A stretch of DNA of 64,000 nucleotides from CAIZGX01 sp046048875 (lineage in GTDB: Bacteria; Bacteroidota; Bacteroidia; Flavobacteriales_D; Sanyastnellaceae): positions 140,215-204,214 of the forward strand of contig JBJOFG010000008.1 of the NCBI GenBank assembly GCA_046048875.1, read 5' to 3'. Made by a program: the position numbers and the translations under genes. Below, piece by piece: positions 55,641 to 64,000 of the stretch. Positions within the stretch are counted from its first letter, which is position 1. Each line of letters opens with the position of its first letter. Under the pieces are notes generated by a model. That model was not told the DNA's origin, made no database searches, and saw only the letters and a list, made by a program, of their open reading frames with translations.

Positions 55641-57236
55641 ATGGCAAACGACAATAACTACAAACCGAAAAATCCACGCAAAGACAGAGTTTCCGCTATT
55701 CGCGACTTCATGCCAGCGAATGAAATGGGGAAACTTCCGCCACAAGCCGTTGATTTGGAAGAGGCAGTTATCGGAGCCATGCTGCTCGAAGGGAAATCGC
55801 TGAATGCGGTTATCGATATCCTGAAGCCAGAGTCTTTCTACAAAGAGCAAAACGGAGAAATCTTCGAGGCTATTCGCGATTTATTCGGTGCAGGACAGGC
55901 GGTGGATATTCTTACCGTAACCCAGGCACTTCGTAAAGCAGGTAAATTGGACTTCGTAGGAGGTCCGCTCTACATTTCACAGCTGACCAACCGCGTTGCG
56001 TCAACGGCCAACATTGAAACACATGCACGTATCGTTTCGCAAAAATTCATCCAACGTGAATTAATTCGTGTGTCGAACGACATTATCAAAGCGGCGTACG
56101 ACGAAACTACCGATACCTTTGATTTGTTAGACAAAGCAGAAAGTAACATCTTCGAAGTTGCAGAAGGAAACATTCGTAAGTCTTCCGATAAAATGAGCAC
56201 CTTGGTGAAATCCGCCATGGATGCCATTGAGCTCGCTCGTAAGAACGAAGACGGTGTGAGTGGAACTCCAACTGGATTCAACGCAGTGGATAAGCTGACA
56301 GGCGGATGGCAGAAGTCAGATATGATCGTTATCGCGGCTCGTCCGGGTATGGGTAAAACAGCTTTCGTTCTTTCTATGGCTCGAAACGTGGCTGTCGATT
56401 TCAAGCGTCCAGTTGCCGTATTCTCACTCGAGATGTCCGGAGTTCAACTGGTTCAACGTTTGATCGCCAGCGAAACTGAAATCAATTCCGAGAAGTTGAG
56501 AAAAGGTCAGTTGAAAGACTATGAATTAACACAACTTCATCAGCGCGTAACAAGCCTGTCCGAAGCCCCAATATTCATCGACGATACCCCCGCTTTGTCC
56601 GTATTCGAGTTACGCGCGAAATGTCGACGACTAAAATCGAACCACGGCATAGAACTCATCATCATCGACTATTTGCAGCTGATGACAGCTGGAGATAGCA
56701 AAGGTGGTAACCGCGAACAAGAGATCTCTACCATCTCTCGCTCCATTAAACAAATTGCGAAAGAACTTGATGTTCCTGTAATTGCCCTTTCGCAATTGTC
56801 ACGTTCCGTAGAAACGCGCGGCGGAGACAAGCGCCCCATGCTTTCCGACCTTCGTGAATCCGGCGCGATTGAGCAAGATGCCGATATCGTTGGTTTCATC
56901 TATCGCCCAGAATACTACGGCCTCACCGAATTCAACGATAACGAGCGAACGCCTTCGCAAGGTCTCGCCGAATTAATTATCGCGAAACACCGGAACGGTG
57001 GACTCGATAACATTCGTCTGCGATTTATTGCGAACCTCGCGAAATTCGCCGATGTCGACGGCTACAACTTCAACAATGATTTCATCGGAGGATCAAACGA
57101 AGCGAGAACAGTGCCAGCAAACAATGCCTTCCTTGACAGCGGAGCAACCACCATTACCGTGGCTTCCAAGATGAACGATGACTTCGGCGACGATGAAGAC
57201 TTTACGTTCACAGGCGGGGAAGAGTCTCCTTTCTGA
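55641..57236 (+). CDS. dnaB: replicative DNA helicase DnaB
   Basis: Hexameric 5'-3' helicase that unwinds DNA at the replication fork. The 531-residue protein has the N-terminal domain (LPPQAVDLEEAVIGAMLLEGKSLNAVIDILKPESFYKEQNGEIFEAI), a linker, and the RecA-like motor with Walker A AARPGMGKTAF, Walker B IIIDYLQLM and the motif QLSRSVETRGGDKRPMLSDLRESGAIEQDAD. The ATG at 55641 is chosen because family proteins begin close to this point; an upstream TTG at 55527 would put the start in the hairpin array. No intein is present. The stop codon is inside a mini-hairpin array. Confidence 0.97.
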   Translation: MANDNNYKPKNPRKDRVSAIRDFMPANEMGKLPPQAVDLEEAVIGAMLLEGKSLNAVIDILKPESFYKEQNGEIFEAIRDLFGAGQAVDILTVTQALRKAGKLDFVGGPLYISQLTNRVASTANIETHARIVSQKFIQRELIRVSNDIIKAAYDETTDTFDLLDKAESNIFEVAEGNIRKSSDKMSTLVKSAMDAIELARKNEDGVSGTPTGFNAVDKLTGGWQKSDMIVIAARPGMGKTAFVLSMARNVAVDFKRPVAVFSLEMSGVQLVQRLIASETEINSEKLRKGQLKDYELTQLHQRVTSLSEAPIFIDDTPALSVFELRAKCRRLKSNHGIELIIIDYLQLMTAGDSKGGNREQEISTISRSIKQIAKELDVPVIALSQLSRSVETRGGDKRPMLSDLRESGAIEQDADIVGFIYRPEYYGLTEFNDNERTPSQGLAELIIAKHRNGGLDNIRLRFIANLAKFADVDGYNFNNDFIGGSNEARTVPANNAFLDSGATTITVASKMNDDFGDDEDFTFTGGEESPF

Positions 57237-57316
57237 CGAAGAGGGTTCTGGTGAACGAGGGTTCTGGTGAACGAGGGTCATTCAGACGAGGGTTCTTCGA
57301 ACGAGGGTCCTACGGA
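57231..57316. repeat. mini-hairpin array holding both convergent stop codons, linker CGAGGG
   Basis: TTC-TGAC-GAA (57231), TTC-TGGT-GAA (57246), TTC-TGGT-GAA (57262), a weaker TC-ATTCA-GA (57278), TTC-TTC-GAA (57293) and TCC-TAC-GGA (57308), separated by CGAGGG (GAGGG once). The first unit contains the dnaB stop (57234..57236) and the last contains the stop of the convergent beta-mannosidase (57310..57312). Confidence 0.9.
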
Positions 57317-59574
57317 CGTAGAGTAAATCTCCTTTCCAAAAGAATGTCCTTATATTGAGCGTTAAGCAAAAGCATTCGCTCATACTTCCCTTTTAACTCC
57401 CTAAGTGAAATGCCTTCACTCTGAGAGATTTTTCCGTTCACCGCAATCGTAATTCCATTGAATCCGATGCCGCGTGCATGCTTCTTTTGAAGTTGTTTTA
57501 TCTCTCCGGAAATGTTGACGTAGTAAGAAGTGGAATACTGGTCGTCTACCCACATTACAAAAAGCGAATCGTTTTCAATTTTGTACGTCAACAGCTGCGG
57601 GGCGTAACTTTCTTTTAGTTTTTTGTGAAAAGCTTTTTCTATTCCTAACACATCAATACTACTCCATGAAAACGATGGCCAAACATCGTTCAACTGCCAA
57701 TACAACGTGCCTCCACAACGCGGATTGCTGCGTTGTACTTCAATGGCGCGACACATGCCTTCCGCTTGCATTTCCTGAGTCAACTTCGCATATTCCTGGG
57801 TTGGAAGTTTGCTCGCTTCCGGATACCATTGCTCGGTGTATTGCTTCATGAGCGCAAAGCCGCGTGCGTTCTTCTGATGCAATTTTATTCCTTCAGCATT
57901 CAAATCGTAAGGTGCTAAAGGCGACATTAACTTCAACACATCTTCACTCGGAAAACTCTGCATGCCGAACTCGCTCATGAACCGAGGAACCTTCGTTTCC
58001 AAAACAGAAAACGGTTCGCCGTCGTGCCACAAACCCCAATAATGCGCGTCGCCCACATTAATCGACTCTTTATTGCCTCTTCCAAATTGCGGGGAAGAGG
58101 GCCAATAAGGGAGATTCGAAAAGTGTCCGACAATTCCAGGTAAAAGCTGATTGAACAATTGATGGTATTCGCTGTCAATGGCGGCTACAGAGGCATTGGA
58201 TAATCCAGCCTTCCATCCCCAATTCGACCAGGCTTCAGCATTCTCATTGTTGCCACACCAAAGTGCCAAACACGGATGGTAAGTAATTCTTCGAACGTTT
58301 TGTTCGGCTTCTTTTTGAACGCTCTCTAAAAATTTCGCATCGCCCGGATACATGCTGCACGCGAACATGAAGTCTTGCCAAATGAGAATTCCCATTTCAT
58401 CGCACAACGAATAAAACAAATCACTTTCATAAATGCCACCGCCCCAAACGCGTAGCATATTGAAATGTGCTCCACGACATTTTTCAAGAAGCGTTCTGTA
58501 TTCCGATTCACCATGAACGCCCGGTAGCATGCGCAAAGGAATGTAGTTGGCGCCTTTCATAAAGATCGATTTGCCATTTACCTTGAAGAAAAAACTCTCT
58601 CCAAATTCATCGGGTTTGTTCACCAATTCAATCGTGCGAACTCCCGCTTTTATGGCGCGTGTGTTGGCTTTTCCTCCCGCTGTTTGCAAGGTGCATTGCA
58701 CCAAATACATAAACGGAGTGCCGGCTTCATTGGGCCACCACAATTGAGGTTCATTCAATTCAAAAGGAAAAATGAAATCGTGTTCACCTTTGCGCGAAAC
58801 GAATTCTTCTTTGAAAATTTGTCCTCCGAAATTAAAAGCCACCGATACTTTTTCTTCCTTATCTGCGCGGTAATGAATGTGTGCGCGCATCTGCGCTTTG
58901 CCTGCATTCAACGAAAGCGTTTCAACGCCAAATGTTTCGAAGAGCAAATCGGTATGCCCCACCAACTCAATGGGTTTGGTAATTCCACAGGTTACCAATT
59001 TCGGACCCCAGTCCCATCCGAAGTGATACTGAGGCTTTCTGCAAACCGCGCGAATGCTGTCTCCAGGAAGAGGTAAGATGCGTTCGCTTAATTTTTGTTT
59101 CGCATAGGCTTCAGCCGGAGAGAAAACAATGCGCAACTTATTTCCCTTCGGAAGTATTTTTCCCTTCACATCGAAATCGAATTGAACGAATGCATTGTTC
59201 GTTTCACCCAGAAAAAAATCGTTCAGAAAAACTTTCGCGTACGTGTCAATTCCATTTAATCGCAATTCAATTTTATCGTGAAGAAGAATGTTCGGTTCAC
59301 AAACAAAATCGTTTAGGGTGTATTCCCAACTTTTTTCGCTTACCCATTGAACCAGATTTTCGTTTGTGCCAACCAACGGATCTGCAATTTTTTTATTCAA
59401 CACCAAATCGCGATGAACGTTTCCAGGGACAGCAGCGGACATGTATTCTGTTTTTCCTTCTTCATTGAAATACCATGTCATGAAGGGCGAGGTGAGGTTC
59501 TGCTTTGCGCTGAGTGACTGGGCGGAAAGGGTATTCATGAAAAAGGTGAATAAAATAAAAAGTGCTAATCGCAT
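57310..59574 (-). CDS. beta-mannosidase-type glycoside hydrolase family 2
   Basis: A 754-residue secreted hydrolase with a signal peptide (residues 1-18). The GH2 sugar-binding domain is at about 20-205 and the immunoglobulin-like domain at 210-315. The TIM barrel has the acid/base Glu444 in LWCGNNENAEAW and the nucleophile Glu535 in RFMSEFGMQS. The GRPQYHFGWDWGPK-like segment (KPQYHFGWDWGPKLVT) is typical of beta-mannosidases. It ends a leftward run of surface-polysaccharide genes, 3 bp after a glycosyltransferase. It acts outside or in the periplasm. Confidence 0.92.
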   Translation of the reverse strand: MRLALFILFTFFMNTLSAQSLSAKQNLTSPFMTWYFNEEGKTEYMSAAVPGNVHRDLVLNKKIADPLVGTNENLVQWVSEKSWEYTLNDFVCEPNILLHDKIELRLNGIDTYAKVFLNDFFLGETNNAFVQFDFDVKGKILPKGNKLRIVFSPAEAYAKQKLSERILPLPGDSIRAVCRKPQYHFGWDWGPKLVTCGITKPIELVGHTDLLFETFGVETLSLNAGKAQMRAHIHYRADKEEKVSVAFNFGGQIFKEEFVSRKGEHDFIFPFELNEPQLWWPNEAGTPFMYLVQCTLQTAGGKANTRAIKAGVRTIELVNKPDEFGESFFFKVNGKSIFMKGANYIPLRMLPGVHGESEYRTLLEKCRGAHFNMLRVWGGGIYESDLFYSLCDEMGILIWQDFMFACSMYPGDAKFLESVQKEAEQNVRRITYHPCLALWCGNNENAEAWSNWGWKAGLSNASVAAIDSEYHQLFNQLLPGIVGHFSNLPYWPSSPQFGRGNKESINVGDAHYWGLWHDGEPFSVLETKVPRFMSEFGMQSFPSEDVLKLMSPLAPYDLNAEGIKLHQKNARGFALMKQYTEQWYPEASKLPTQEYAKLTQEMQAEGMCRAIEVQRSNPRCGGTLYWQLNDVWPSFSWSSIDVLGIEKAFHKKLKESYAPQLLTYKIENDSLFVMWVDDQYSTSYYVNISGEIKQLQKKHARGIGFNGITIAVNGKISQSEGISLRELKGKYERMLLLNAQYKDILLERRFTLRP

Positions 59575-59577
59575 ATT

Positions 59578-60591
59578 CTATCGGTTGTGTTGTGCGTTTT
59601 GAAGCGATGGACGCTTGCCAAACATTTTCATTTCAATCAATGCTCTCAGATAGCCCCATCCGTATCCTAAATGTAAAATGAAAAAGCTTAACAAAGTTGA
59701 ACGAGGCTCTTTACTTTTTGATTTCGTAGTGAACACCAGCGCAAGAATGAAATAAACTAAAAGTGGAAGAGCTAGGAACAAGGAATATTTCGGAAGGATA
59801 ATATTTGTAAGCAAAAGCAAGATCAAATAGCTAACAAAGGCAAACGGAACCAATTGTCGCACGGTTGTGATTTGTCCGTGAAGAATGTTCACGTATACCT
59901 TCCAATAACCGTATTGATAGTATTGTTTCAGCAGTTTACTTAATGTTCCGCGAACGTAGTACTTCGATTGCAATTCGGTGTTTAAATAACACTTCATTCC
60001 ATTTTTTTCCATGCGGAAGTTGAACTCGTCGTCTTGATTGCGAATGAGCTCTTCTCTGAAATATCCAATTTTTTCAAAAACTTCTTTGCGATACATGCCG
60101 AAGGCAACAGTGTCTACGAATCCGTTTTTATTTCCAGTTCGGAAATGCGCGTTGCCAACTCCAAACGATGAAGACATAGCACATCCAATGGCTTGAGAAG
60201 TCGCATCTTGATATTCATTCACGATAAGTCCACCCACACAATCGGCTTCTGGATGCTCTTCAAACGTTTGCAAACATTTTTCAATGTAATTGTTCGGAAG
60301 AGCTGCATGCGCGCCCAAAATCATTTTGAAATCTTCGTTACTCGCTTGCAATCCCATGTTCAGTGCCACTGGAGTAACGCGACGTTCATTCTTCAACACA
60401 ACTATTTTATTTTCATGTTGAAGGGCAAGTTGCTGAAGCTTTTCAATCGTGCCGTCGGTGCTTCCGCCATCGGCAACGTATACACGAATGATTCCCGAAT
60501 ATGTTTGATTCAAACAAGATAAAACACATTCTTCAATGTGTAGTGCTTCTTGAAAGCAAGGAATGGCGATGCCTACAGACGGTAAGTTCAT
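59578..60591 (-). CDS. family 2 glycosyltransferase, membrane-anchored
   Basis: A 337-residue GT2 enzyme with SVGIAIPCFQEALHIEECVLSCLNQ, VADGGSTDGTIEKLQ and the EDEFNFRM-equivalent IRNQDDEFNFRMEKNG (the ED-like motif of ExoA/succinoglycan transferases). Three C-terminal hydrophobic segments (about 245-325) anchor it. The ATG at 60591 overlaps the stop of the next gene by 4 nt (ATGA), so the longer start upstream is not used. It belongs to the exopolysaccharide cluster. Confidence 0.9.
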   Translation of the reverse strand: MNLPSVGIAIPCFQEALHIEECVLSCLNQTYSGIIRVYVADGGSTDGTIEKLQQLALQHENKIVVLKNERRVTPVALNMGLQASNEDFKMILGAHAALPNNYIEKCLQTFEEHPEADCVGGLIVNEYQDATSQAIGCAMSSSFGVGNAHFRTGNKNGFVDTVAFGMYRKEVFEKIGYFREELIRNQDDEFNFRMEKNGMKCYLNTELQSKYYVRGTLSKLLKQYYQYGYWKVYVNILHGQITTVRQLVPFAFVSYLILLLLTNIILPKYSLFLALPLLVYFILALVFTTKSKSKEPRSTLLSFFILHLGYGWGYLRALIEMKMFGKRPSLQNAQHNR

Positions 60592-61679
60592 TTCGTAATT
60601 TCTTTGTAGAGTTGAACCAACGTACGTGCTTCGTTTTCCCAACTGCAATTTTCTTTCACCCAAACATTTCCTTTCCGTCCCATTTCAAGACGAAGCGATT
60701 CGCTTTGTTTGCGCTTCATGGCAGCAACCATTTCGTTGTGATTGGAAGGAGTAACGAACGAACAGCCTTCAACAAATGTTTTTTCCCAATACGGAAAATT
60801 CGACATGATAACTGGAAGTCCACAAGCGAGGTATTCGAACGCTTTGATAGGCAGCGATTCCAAATAATTTTTCTCTGGGTAAAGTATGGCCAATCCCACA
60901 TGCGATTGCGCGTAATAGCCATAAACATCTGCTGCAGGAACGTGTCCCACTTCATTCACTTTTTCCCAACCTTTGGAAGACATGCACTTCTGCCTGTAGG
61001 ATTCGAAGTCCCACGCACCGACGAGTGTAAGCGAAGCGTTCTCAACTTCTGCAATGGCTTCAACGCACTCGTAAATCCCTCGGATTTCAGTGAGTCCTCC
61101 GCAATAAATGAATTGTGTGATGGCTCCTTGCTGATTCGAAAGTTGAATTTGCGGAAGCGAAAGAATGGGGTAGTTGCGTACAACTGCCGATTTATTTCTC
61201 GAGAGCGCTCGAGCTATTTCTGGTGTTACCGAAATCACACGCGCACAAAAAAGCATGTAGAATTTTTCAATCCATTTGTAAATCAATCCCGCTGTTTTTC
61301 TCACGAACATCGGTCCGAGCGGCTTGCTTTCAATTTGCTTGCTCACGTGTTCGTGTGAATCGAAAACGACCTTCTTTCCCAACAACCAAAACAACGGTGC
61401 AAAGCGAATGAGCTCCGGATCGTGAATGTGCACAACGCTGATATTCAGTTTCAGAATAGCGAAAAATCCTTGCCAAGCGGTGATGAATAATTTTTTAAGT
61501 CTGCTGGTTGTTGTTGGAAGAGCAACCACGTGAACGCCTTGCTTGTCGAGCGATTCCGTGTGTGGGACAACCAAGAATACTTCGTAACCGGCTTGCGACA
61601 AACTCACACATTCCTTCATGAAGATGCGACTGTCGAAGGGCGGGTGCAGCGTTGTGAAATGAGCAATGCGTGTTTTCAT
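60588..61679 (-). CDS. family 4 glycosyltransferase
   Basis: A 363-residue GT-B enzyme with the N-terminal RIAHFTTLHPPFDSRIFMKECVSLSQAGYEVFLVVPH and the donor-site motif ESLPIKAFEYLACGLPVIMSNF (E-x7-E type). FIYCGGLTEIRGIYECVEAI marks the start of the second Rossmann domain. It probably adds a hexose to a lipid-linked chain. It overlaps its neighbours on both sides by 4 nt, so the group is co-translated. Confidence 0.92.
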   Translation of the reverse strand: MKTRIAHFTTLHPPFDSRIFMKECVSLSQAGYEVFLVVPHTESLDKQGVHVVALPTTTSRLKKLFITAWQGFFAILKLNISVVHIHDPELIRFAPLFWLLGKKVVFDSHEHVSKQIESKPLGPMFVRKTAGLIYKWIEKFYMLFCARVISVTPEIARALSRNKSAVVRNYPILSLPQIQLSNQQGAITQFIYCGGLTEIRGIYECVEAIAEVENASLTLVGAWDFESYRQKCMSSKGWEKVNEVGHVPAADVYGYYAQSHVGLAILYPEKNYLESLPIKAFEYLACGLPVIMSNFPYWEKTFVEGCSFVTPSNHNEMVAAMKRKQSESLRLEMGRKGNVWVKENCSWENEARTLVQLYKEITK

Positions 61680-62686
61680 TTCGCTAAAAGTTTTTCGTAA
61701 AGCGAAAGGAATTTCTTGCGGTTCGCATCTTTCGTTCCGTCGCGTTCAATGCGCTCTTTGTTCTTTTGCGAAGCCTCTTTCAAATCAAAGGTAAAGGCAT
61801 TCGAAATGAAATCACTATCAACATCTTCAACAATGCATCCTGTTTCTCCGTGTGAAATCCATTCACGGCTGGAAGGTAAATTCGAAAGAATAGGAATACA
61901 TCCATAGGCCATGGCTTCCAGGACACTGATGGAGGTGGCATCGCTTTCCGGAATGGAAATGTAGTAGGTAGCCTTTGCGTAGTTGTTCGCATTGTCTTCG
62001 GGTTGAAGCCAGCCCACAAAGGTTGTGCTGCTTTCTATGCCCAACGCATGAGTAAGTGCTTTTAAGTTTTCTGTTTCTTCGCCAACCGCTCCGACAATCA
62101 ATTTCCATTCTTCTCTGTTCGGTTGACTTTTGAATTTCGCGAAGGCGCGAAGAATAAAATCGATGCGGTATAATTTCTTGTGAAGTCGATTTGAATAAAA
62201 GACTTTTTCTTTTTCTGCTTGAACAGGTTGAAGGCTCATTCCAAAATTCGCAATGAGAATTTCCATTTTTCTTTTTGGAACTAAAGCCTGCATATGCTCT
62301 GCCAAATCTTTTGAATCGGCTGTGAATGAATCGGCATGTTTCAAATTCCAACGCACCAGCATCTTCAACAAGTAACTGCGGTGGGGTGTTAAATAGATAT
62401 CGCTGCCCCATGCCGTTAAAACATTGGGAATGCCCAATGGAAGGATGGCTTTCAACGCGTAATATGCAATGCTATTGACTTGATGAATGTGAACAATATC
62501 TGGATTGAAGTCGCGAGCAATCTTTCGGATTTTTTTAGCTGTGTTGAATTGCGCTGAAAGACTCCACAAGCTGAAATTCACATCTGAAATTAATTTGATT
62601 TCAGCGAACTCTTCTTTCATCAATTGAAAAAAGTTTTCGGTGTGAATGGAAGAACTTCCGATGATGAGCAATCGCTTATTCTTCAT
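61676..62686 (-). CDS. family 4 glycosyltransferase
   Basis: A 336-residue GT-B enzyme. The ATG at 62686 (MKNKRLLIIGSSSIHTENFF) is preferred over an upstream frame because it lies 1 bp after the acyltransferase stop. Features are PDIVHIHQVNSIAYYALKAI and the donor motif IPESDATSISVLEAMAYGCIPILSNLPSSREW. It is about 27% shorter in the N-terminal domain than some GT4 members but complete. It is one of three transferases in the cluster. Confidence 0.9.
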   Translation of the reverse strand: MKNKRLLIIGSSSIHTENFFQLMKEEFAEIKLISDVNFSLWSLSAQFNTAKKIRKIARDFNPDIVHIHQVNSIAYYALKAILPLGIPNVLTAWGSDIYLTPHRSYLLKMLVRWNLKHADSFTADSKDLAEHMQALVPKRKMEILIANFGMSLQPVQAEKEKVFYSNRLHKKLYRIDFILRAFAKFKSQPNREEWKLIVGAVGEETENLKALTHALGIESSTTFVGWLQPEDNANNYAKATYYISIPESDATSISVLEAMAYGCIPILSNLPSSREWISHGETGCIVEDVDSDFISNAFTFDLKEASQKNKERIERDGTKDANRKKFLSLYEKLLAK

Positions 62687-62687
62687 C

Positions 62688-63254
62688 TTACGCTTCGTTC
62701 CAAGATTTGTAATTCGCTTGAAGCGTTTCGTTTTCTTCCAACCATTTCTTGTCGCGATCACGTGTGTCTCCGACAATCACTGCAGGATTTCCGCTGATGA
62801 TTGCATAGTCAGGGAAAGAACCCTTCACAAAACTATATGCAGAAACCAAGCTTCCTTTTCCAAGAGTACTTCCAGGCATAATAACCGCGTGCGGTCCAAT
62901 GAAGGAATACTTTCCAATTTTTACTTGCCCTTCGTTGTAGGCTAATTTCATTGGGGTAGAAGCGTATTCCTTTCCATACAAGCGAATAGCGTCGTGACTG
63001 GAATGTGTAATGATACTCACGAAGTTTGTAATCTGACAACCTTCTTCAATTGTTAATCCGTTTGAGGCATCAATGAAATTCGAATGTCCGATATAGACAT
63101 TGTCTTCCACATGAAAATTCTTTTCGCCTTGCAAAAAAGTTGAGCTGCAAATGCGCGTGAGCGGAAGAACTGTTCCGTCGGAACGCTTGTAACGTCCAAC
63201 CATAACAGGCTTTATCCACTTCGATAAATAAAAAAGAATTCTGCGTTTGAGCAT
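62688..63254 (-). CDS. left-handed beta-helix acyltransferase (WcaF/NodL-like)
   Basis: A 188-residue hexapeptide-repeat transferase. The start at 63254 (MLKRRILFYLSKWI) is used because upstream codons overlap the flippase stop region. The repeats (NVYIGHSNFIDASNGLTIEEGCQITNFVSIITHSSHD, then VKIGKYSFIGPHAVIMPGSTLGKGSLVSAYSFVKGSFPDYAIISGNPAVIVG) form the beta-helix; the His residues in THSSHD are at the catalytic site. It probably O-acetylates a polysaccharide sugar. It is in the leftward cluster. Confidence 0.9.
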   Translation of the reverse strand: MLKRRILFYLSKWIKPVMVGRYKRSDGTVLPLTRICSSTFLQGEKNFHVEDNVYIGHSNFIDASNGLTIEEGCQITNFVSIITHSSHDAIRLYGKEYASTPMKLAYNEGQVKIGKYSFIGPHAVIMPGSTLGKGSLVSAYSFVKGSFPDYAIISGNPAVIVGDTRDRDKKWLEENETLQANYKSWNEA

Positions 63255-63262
63255 GTTCAAAT

Positions 63263-64000
63263 TTAGCCCAAATGATTGAATGTTTCGCGTTCTTTTGCGA
63301 TGTACCAATACCAAAACATTCCAGCAAGCATGATGCCGACGCCTGAAAGGCTAAACAGCGTGAATCCAAGGATGGGGTCGTGCATCAATCCACCAACAAG
63401 AATACTCACAATTTTAAGGGTTAGTCCAACCAATGAAAAGGCGAACGATTGGTGTTGTTTGTGCACCACCGCAGTGACTGCGCTTACCGGTGAAATTAAA
63501 AAGTTGAAGAAGATAAACGGAATAAGAATGTGCGCGTAAACCGCCGTCATTCGCCACGTTTCACCTAAAAGGAAAACGAAAATGTTTTCCGTAAAAAGAA
63601 ACAATACAGCGAAAATCGGAAATCCAATGGCGAAGAGTACCGCGTATATTTTCAACACATATCCGCGAATGTTTTTGGTGTCGTGAAAGGCTTGTGCGGC
63701 CTTGGGATAAAAGACTTGATAAATGCTGGCGCCAATTAAAGCCAATGGAGCTGCCAGAATGCGAAGCGATTGGAAGTAGTAAGAACTGATTTCACTTGCG
63801 AAGAAGGTTCCCAATAAAAAGACAATTCCGTATTGCTGCAAATTATCTACAAGTGCATTTGGAGCGTTGTAGGTTGGGAATTTGCTGTAGGCTTTCCACA
63901 AGAATTTCGCATCGTGATCAGACAAGTTCTTCCAGGCCTGAATGGCCAATTTTGAATAGCTGAATCCGATAATGAACCAACCGATTACTTGTCCGAGAAT
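63263..64000 (-). CDS. oligosaccharide flippase, Wzx-type (5' end beyond window)
   Basis: An open frame runs past the right edge; 246 codons are visible. The segment has about six membrane helices, with NALVDNLQQYGIVFLLGTFFASEISSYYFQSLRILAAPLALIGASIYQVFYPKAAQAF typical of polysaccharide flippases. It would export lipid-linked repeats made by the transferases downstream. The membrane proteins and transferases are in the order flippase, acyltransferase, GT4, GT4, GT2, GH2. Confidence 0.9.
   Translation of the reverse strand: MLGQVIGWFIIGFSYSKLAIQAWKNLSDHDAKFLWKAYSKFPTYNAPNALVDNLQQYGIVFLLGTFFASEISSYYFQSLRILAAPLALIGASIYQVFYPKAAQAFHDTKNIRGYVLKIYAVLFAIGFPIFAVLFLFTENIFVFLLGETWRMTAVYAHILIPFIFFNFLISPVSAVTAVVHKQHQSFAFSLVGLTLKIVSILVGGLMHDPILGFTLFSLSGVGIMLAGMFWYWYIAKERETFNHLG

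Overview
The window comes from a Bacteroidota chromosome of flavobacterial type. The evidence is a type IX secretion C-terminal sorting domain (3607..5481), promoters of the form TTTG-N18..20-TAnnTT(T/C)G, Bacteroidota-typical families (DUF4846, DUF4476, DUF4199, M16 pairs, two-component propeller kinases) and many short ATGA or TAATG gene overlaps. The genus cannot be named from the sequence. Genes are dense; I see no tRNA, rRNA, insertion sequence, prophage or CRISPR array.

Layout. 1-2508: membrane-fusion protein (cut by the window edge) with an ABC exporter whose ATPase motifs are destroyed. 2577-8562: rluD, a T9SS cargo protein, a PASTA protein and purL. 8596-10827: GH29 fucosidase and a DUF4846 lipoprotein. 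11020-11585: MazEF-type toxin-antitoxin. 11590-16240: LuxR-type response regulator, propeller histidine kinase, and two paralogous small proteins behind shared 20-bp dyad operators. 16263-26168: GH38-like hydrolase, methionine-type aminotransferase, omega-amidase, outer-membrane proteins, and a DEDDh exonuclease joined to GIY-YIG. 26158-32522: glycosyltransferase, FtsE, two M16 proteins, WG-repeat protein. 33096-37401: uridine phosphorylase, glycosyltransferases, a DUF2442/DUF4160 pair, a holin-like membrane protein. 37483-42699: NHL-propeller protein, TPR protein, flippase. 42727-46607: serine operon serC-serA-DUF1015-yggS. 48204-48303: SRP RNA. 48911-51677: a conserved unknown and metK. 51941-55237: small regulators and a HigBA-type pair. 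55641-57236: dnaB. 57310-64000: one leftward run of flippase, acyltransferase, three glycosyltransferases and a GH2 beta-mannosidase, probably a surface-polysaccharide locus.

The most unusual content is between and at the ends of genes. At eleven or more places there are tandem arrays of tiny hairpins. Within each array the linker (2-6 nt) is constant, while the hairpin stems differ from unit to unit and yet remain self-complementary. Roughly two thirds of about 70 hairpins I counted by hand have a GNA triloop on one strand, the loop class known for very stable single-stranded DNA minihairpins. Most arrays touch or overlap stop codons. One lies inside a lipoprotein coding sequence with a 12-nt (four-codon) period, and one supplies the C-terminal residues of a membrane protein. 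The layout is the reverse of CRISPR, with constant linkers and variable palindromes. I do not recognise it as a named repeat family.
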